Shown one piece after another: positions 60,391-64,000 of a stretch of 64,000 bases of DNA; the stretch's first letter is position 1; each line of letters starts with the position of its first letter. Under the pieces are notes generated by a model that had not been told where the DNA came from, did no database searches, and was given only the letters and a program-made list of their open reading frames with translations. Source of the stretch: Erythrophleum ivorense. Lineage: Eukaryota > Streptophyta > Magnoliopsida > Fabales > Fabaceae. The stretch lies in NCBI GenBank assembly GCA_026724425.1, contig JAIUCV010000401.1, positions 712,307 to 776,306 of the forward strand, given 5' to 3'. Made by a program: the position numbers and the translations under genes.

Positions 60391-62671
60391 TCCCAAACCT
60401 TCATTCTAACCTAGAAATCTTGGTTTTTCATATGGTAACCCTAAAGGATGACTTAGAAACATTGGTAGAAGATTCTTATGAGTTGAAATTAATGGGTAAT
60501 AGAATCAAAGGCTTATAAATAAAATGAATGCTTGTTTCCCTGATGTACATGAGTGCTTGTAATTATATGGTTGATGACTCTAATAACATTAAGGTTCAAA
60601 TTTTCTTATATTTTCTAAATGTAATTAGTTGTAATGTCTTGTAATCCCAGATTATGATTATTAATCACGTATTTAACCTTAATTACAATGATTAGAAGTT
60701 AAGGTCGTCACACATCAAACTTCCAAAATGCATACCTTGGCATTACATACCCAAATTCTATTCTAAGGTTCATACATTATATCTATACATTTATACATCA
60801 CATAATATCATAATACACATGTCTAAGGGGTCATAGACCATATACATTAAAGGGTTACATCAATTGACATAAATATGGCTTAAAGTAGTAAAACTCAAGC
60901 ACTTGATTGTCAAACACTTTCCTTCAAGGTGGTTGGCTTCCATTACCTTGTCCACTTGGTCCACCTAGCATATTAGGTCATTGGAGAAGAGGAAATGAGA
61001 TTCAAAGAATCTCAATAGCTCATCTCCCATTCAATCATACATAATATATGCAAACCAAGCCTTAAAAATGCATGCATGAATAAAATAGAAGTCATGAACA
61101 TTCAAGAAGTAAGCTTAGCATGTGAACAAGTCATACAAGATATTCAAGAGCTCACCAAGTGTTTGGATTGGCCACACACTTTTCCTCATGGATGTTGGAC
61201 TTGCTTCACTCATTCTTTAAGAGATTTTTAGACTCAACTATACTCTTGGGAGCCCACTTTGCTTTTGGGAGACTTTTTGCTTTGTCTCAACTAATTTCAA
61301 GGGTTCTCGGCTCATCCTCGCCATAGTTAAGAGTTCTTGGCCTCTCCACACTCAAGCAAACTCAAACAAACATCATACATTCATTTGAAAACATAATATG
61401 TCCTCATGAAATCATGGCATATAAAATCATGTTAGCATACTTTTCATGGCTTGAAAATATACATACACACATTCTAAGACAAGCTAAACACATATCCATG
61501 CATGAGAGAAGGTGGAGAGAGCTACCTTGCACACAATCACAACTTTTTCTCTTGAAACTCCCTCCCTTGCTTCGCCCACACACCCATAAAAGTGTGGGGA
61601 AGGTTTCTCTTGGTCTAGACACAATTTATGGAAGCCAATTAGGTTCATGAAATAATTTCTAGGGCCACACAACTTGCTTAGACACTAGGTTGTTCTATAA
61701 ACCCCATTATGGTCCATAAATGCACCTAATGAAGCAACACCCCTCAAATAATTTCAAGGCTCCATTCTTTCCCTTCAAATATGATTCTTAACTCCTTTTA
61801 AGCCTCTTGGAGTCATCACACAATTAAAACAAAGAGCTTAACTACATGTTGTTTCTTTAGGTCATAATATGGAATCTAAAGCACCAAATCACTTTCTATA
61901 AGTTTTAAATTTTTTCCAAGGCCTCCTCTCATTTTCATTCATCATACATGACTCAAGAATGGCCTTAGAAAAATTTAAAACTCTCTCTAGCTACCTCAAC
62001 CTTGTTTGCCCAAGATATAGGGCTTCCTTGGCCTCCTTGGAATTCTCTTTGTTTTCTTGAAGGAAGAAGCATGTGGGGGGCATCTCAGGGATCTTAGAAA
62101 CTCATTTAAACTCTTAATTAGACCTAGGAATCATCACACAAAATCAGAATTTGGAAGGAACACTTGAAACCCTAGAATTTGCATCTTGAAATCTAGTAGT
62201 TTTTTAATAATTCCCTTTCTATATTCTTAATATTCACACCCTTTTTCCTTAGATTCATGCTTGGTTCTGCCTAAAAATCATCTCCTCCTAGGGTTTTCTC
62301 AAGTGGGGCGAGATGGTGGAGAAGGGAACCAAAGATGACAACCATAGGAAGAGAAATTACCTTGTTTTCTTACTTTTCTCATTTGAATCTTGTGTTCTTT
62401 GAGTTCCTCTCTTCAAATCCGAATTTTCCCTTGAATTTCTCCCTTGAATCAGATTTATAAGCTCCATTTTAATCAAAGGAAACAAAGGAGAAGGGAGGAG
62501 AGGAGGTGTGGATGAAGAAAAGCATGAAAAATCACTATGGAAACATACCTTAAGCTTAGATTTTCTTCTCTTCTTCTTCCTCCTTTGGTGCACCTTTCTC
62601 ATAAGGTTTCTCTACTAATTTAGGGCAGAATAATCTGAAGCTAAATGGGGGAGAGTGTGAGGTGCCACCTG

Positions 62672-62677
62672 TTTATA
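62672..62677 (-). promoter_or_regulatory. TATA box of solo LTR H
   Basis: TATAAA on the minus strand, at the position of TATATATA in the other LTRs. It is followed, in LTR direction, by GGTGGCACCTCAC and a pyrimidine-rich stretch. Confidence 0.4.
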
Positions 62678-63265
62678 GGTAGGAATAAGTGACTTTTTCA
62701 AAACTTTTAATTTTGCCCTTCGTTCTTTACATCTTTGTTTCTCCTTCGTTTTAGCTCCTTTTTTAGAACCTTCTTTTCCTTTATAAAATTTAGGTTTCCA
62801 ATTTAATAAAATGCCTTTGGAATCACTCAAATCGAAGCTAAAACCTTCCCAAACAAATCCATAAAAGTTTGGGCACACTGATATTGGAAAACGTCCACTG
62901 GAGGTGATTTAACTGTCCCGGGGTTTCCCATGGTTTTCAGGGCCTCTGAGAACCCTGGGGAACTCGAAACTTTCATTTTAAAAGCCCTCCTATGTGAATT
63001 CTAAAATTTTCTCAAAATTACAAAAATGCAATTATGTTTCGTAAGCTTTTTGTAAGAAATTTTTTCTTCATTCTAGCTCTGTTTTTCTTTCCATTTGAGC
63101 CTGGGATTCTTATTTTTAGGAGTCTAGAATGCTTCCCAAATTTTTTGGGAGCTTAACTACATCATTTTGGGGGACTTCTTTTTGTATCCGGTGAGTTTCG
63201 TTCGTTAACAGAGAAATCGTACGTTACATTTCTCACATTTTCAGAGAATCGAATATTATATTTTT

Positions 63266-64000
63266 GATAGCCAGTAGGTTAGTCCTATGTAGATGGTTCC
63301 AAAAAAGCCAGGGATTAAATATTAGTAGTATTAGTAGGAATATTAAGGCAATACAAACTCGAATCGTAGGCCTTTTTAGTAAAACAAATCAAACTGATTA
63401 TTATCAAAATGAATTTGTTGAATAAATAGTATTAATTAGAAGAGCTGGAGGGTTTGCATTGATTATAGTAGGCTTAATTTAGTCACTAGAAAAGATCATT
63501 ATCCCTTCCCTTTTATTGATAAGATGCTTGAGCATTTAGTTGGGAAGTCTCATTATTATTTTCTGGATGGATTTTCAGGTTATTTTCAAATATGCATAGC
63601 CTCAGAGGATCAAGAGAAGACAACATTGACATGCCCATTTGGAACATTTTCCTATAGAAGAATGCCTTTTGGTCTTTGCAATGCCCTTGGAACTTTCTAA
63701 CGGTGCTTGGTTTCCATTTTTAGTCATTTTCTAGAAAATTGTATAGAAATTTTTAAGGATGATTTCACTATATATGGGAACTCTTTTGATGATTGCTTAT
63801 CTAGTCTTGATAAAATCTTAGCGAGATGCATAAAGAAGAACTTGTACTTAATTTTGAAAAGTGTCATTTTATGGTTCAAAAAGGCATTGTATTGGGTCAT
63901 GTTGTATTTGAATAGGGTATAGAGGTTGATAAGGCTAAGATAGATGTTGTTACTTCTTTACCATACCCGACATATGTTCAGGAAGTCTAATCTTTCTTAG
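63266..64000 (+). pseudogene. pol: Athila reverse transcriptase pseudogene, central part (runs off the edge)
   Basis: RT copies the element RNA into DNA. After the H insertion the sequence resumes with VPKKPGI near 63298. It continues with WRVCIDYSRLNLVTRKDHYP near 63450, YFLDGFSGYFQICIASEDQE, TCPFGTFSYRRMPFGLCNA near 63625, and FKDDFTIYGNSFDDCL at about 63752, where F-K-D-D replaces the usual F-M-D-D of the active site. Several TAG/TAA stops and frameshifts after 63850 show it is dead. RNase H and integrase would lie beyond the window. Confidence 0.9.

Larger units (their letters stand above)
57755..60712 (+). mobile_element. Solo LTR T3
   Basis: It starts TGTAACACCC, ends GTCGTCACA and has a perfect TSD CATCA at 57750-57754 and 60713-60717. 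The empty site is preserved in solo LTR D near 9860 (CATTTGCATCAAACTTCC). It is 2958 bp, lengthened by a 176-bp tandem duplication. Telobox pair at 58264 and 58338. Its array is decayed relative to T1. Confidence 0.92.
56574..63260 (-). mobile_element. Solo LTR H of the LARD family, minus strand
   Basis: It begins TGTAACACC at 56574 and ends GAATATTATA (decayed reverse of TGTAACATTC) at 63260. The TSD is TTTCT (56569-56573) and TTTTT (63261-63265), one change. Removing it rejoins the RT frame at Pro-Ile-Ser-Asp-Ser. It is about 3.72 kb without T3, and has no internal region, so it is a solo LTR. Confidence 0.9.

Overview
This window is plant nuclear DNA (most likely an angiosperm with a large, transposon-rich genome). 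I see no host gene, tRNA, rRNA or CRISPR array. Essentially all 64 kb can be read as LTR retrotransposons inserted into one another, most boundaries fixed by a 5-bp target-site duplication (TSD) and by paralogous empty sites elsewhere in the window. The species cannot be named from the sequence. Plant origin is inferred from an Athila-type Ty3/gypsy element (primer-binding site, gag, protease and RT similar to plant Athila) and from long LTRs with initiator-tRNA-Met primer sites.

The oldest layer is a decayed, plus-strand Athila element: LTR about 48178-49530, PBS 49538, gag 50088 onward, protease, and RT running off the right edge. Two solo LTRs split it. G (52651-55484) cuts the protease and H (56574-63260, minus strand) cuts the RT. 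H itself holds solo LTR T3 (57755-60712). To the left, a further LTR fragment X (46821-48177) appears to have been the target of element C.

The left two thirds are a Russian doll of one non-autonomous family, here called the LARD family. Its LTRs are about 3.6-3.9 kb. Its internal region is about 4.6 kb, with an initiator-Met PBS and a purine tract but no recognisable gag or pol. Element C (minus strand, its left LTR entering from the left edge) contains solo LTR D (8690-15298), which contains solo LTR T1 (10387-13118). C's right LTR contains full-length element B (18746-45561, plus). B's 5' LTR contains full-length element A (21381-36150, plus). A's internal region contains solo LTR T2 (28916-31729). 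From the Athila host to T2 the nesting is six levels deep (Athila > X > C > B > A > T2). LTR fragment E (to 2603) sits in C's left LTR, next to an unidentified AGCT-rich stretch at 1-1767.

The LARD elements would have to borrow proteins from a relative. The sequence just before their 3' LTR looks like the end of Tekay/Del-type chromoviruses, suggesting the donor lineage. Points worth a second look are: (1) arrays of a CCGCGG-centred motif shared by three otherwise different LTR families; (2) conserved reading frames on the antisense strand of the LARD internal region and LTR; (3) an abrupt mosaic of divergence between the two LTRs of element A, suggesting gene conversion; and (4) the six-level insertion record itself, a relative chronology readable from TSDs. 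Nearly every coding frame carries stops of the C-to-T or G-to-A kind, as expected of long-methylated repeats.
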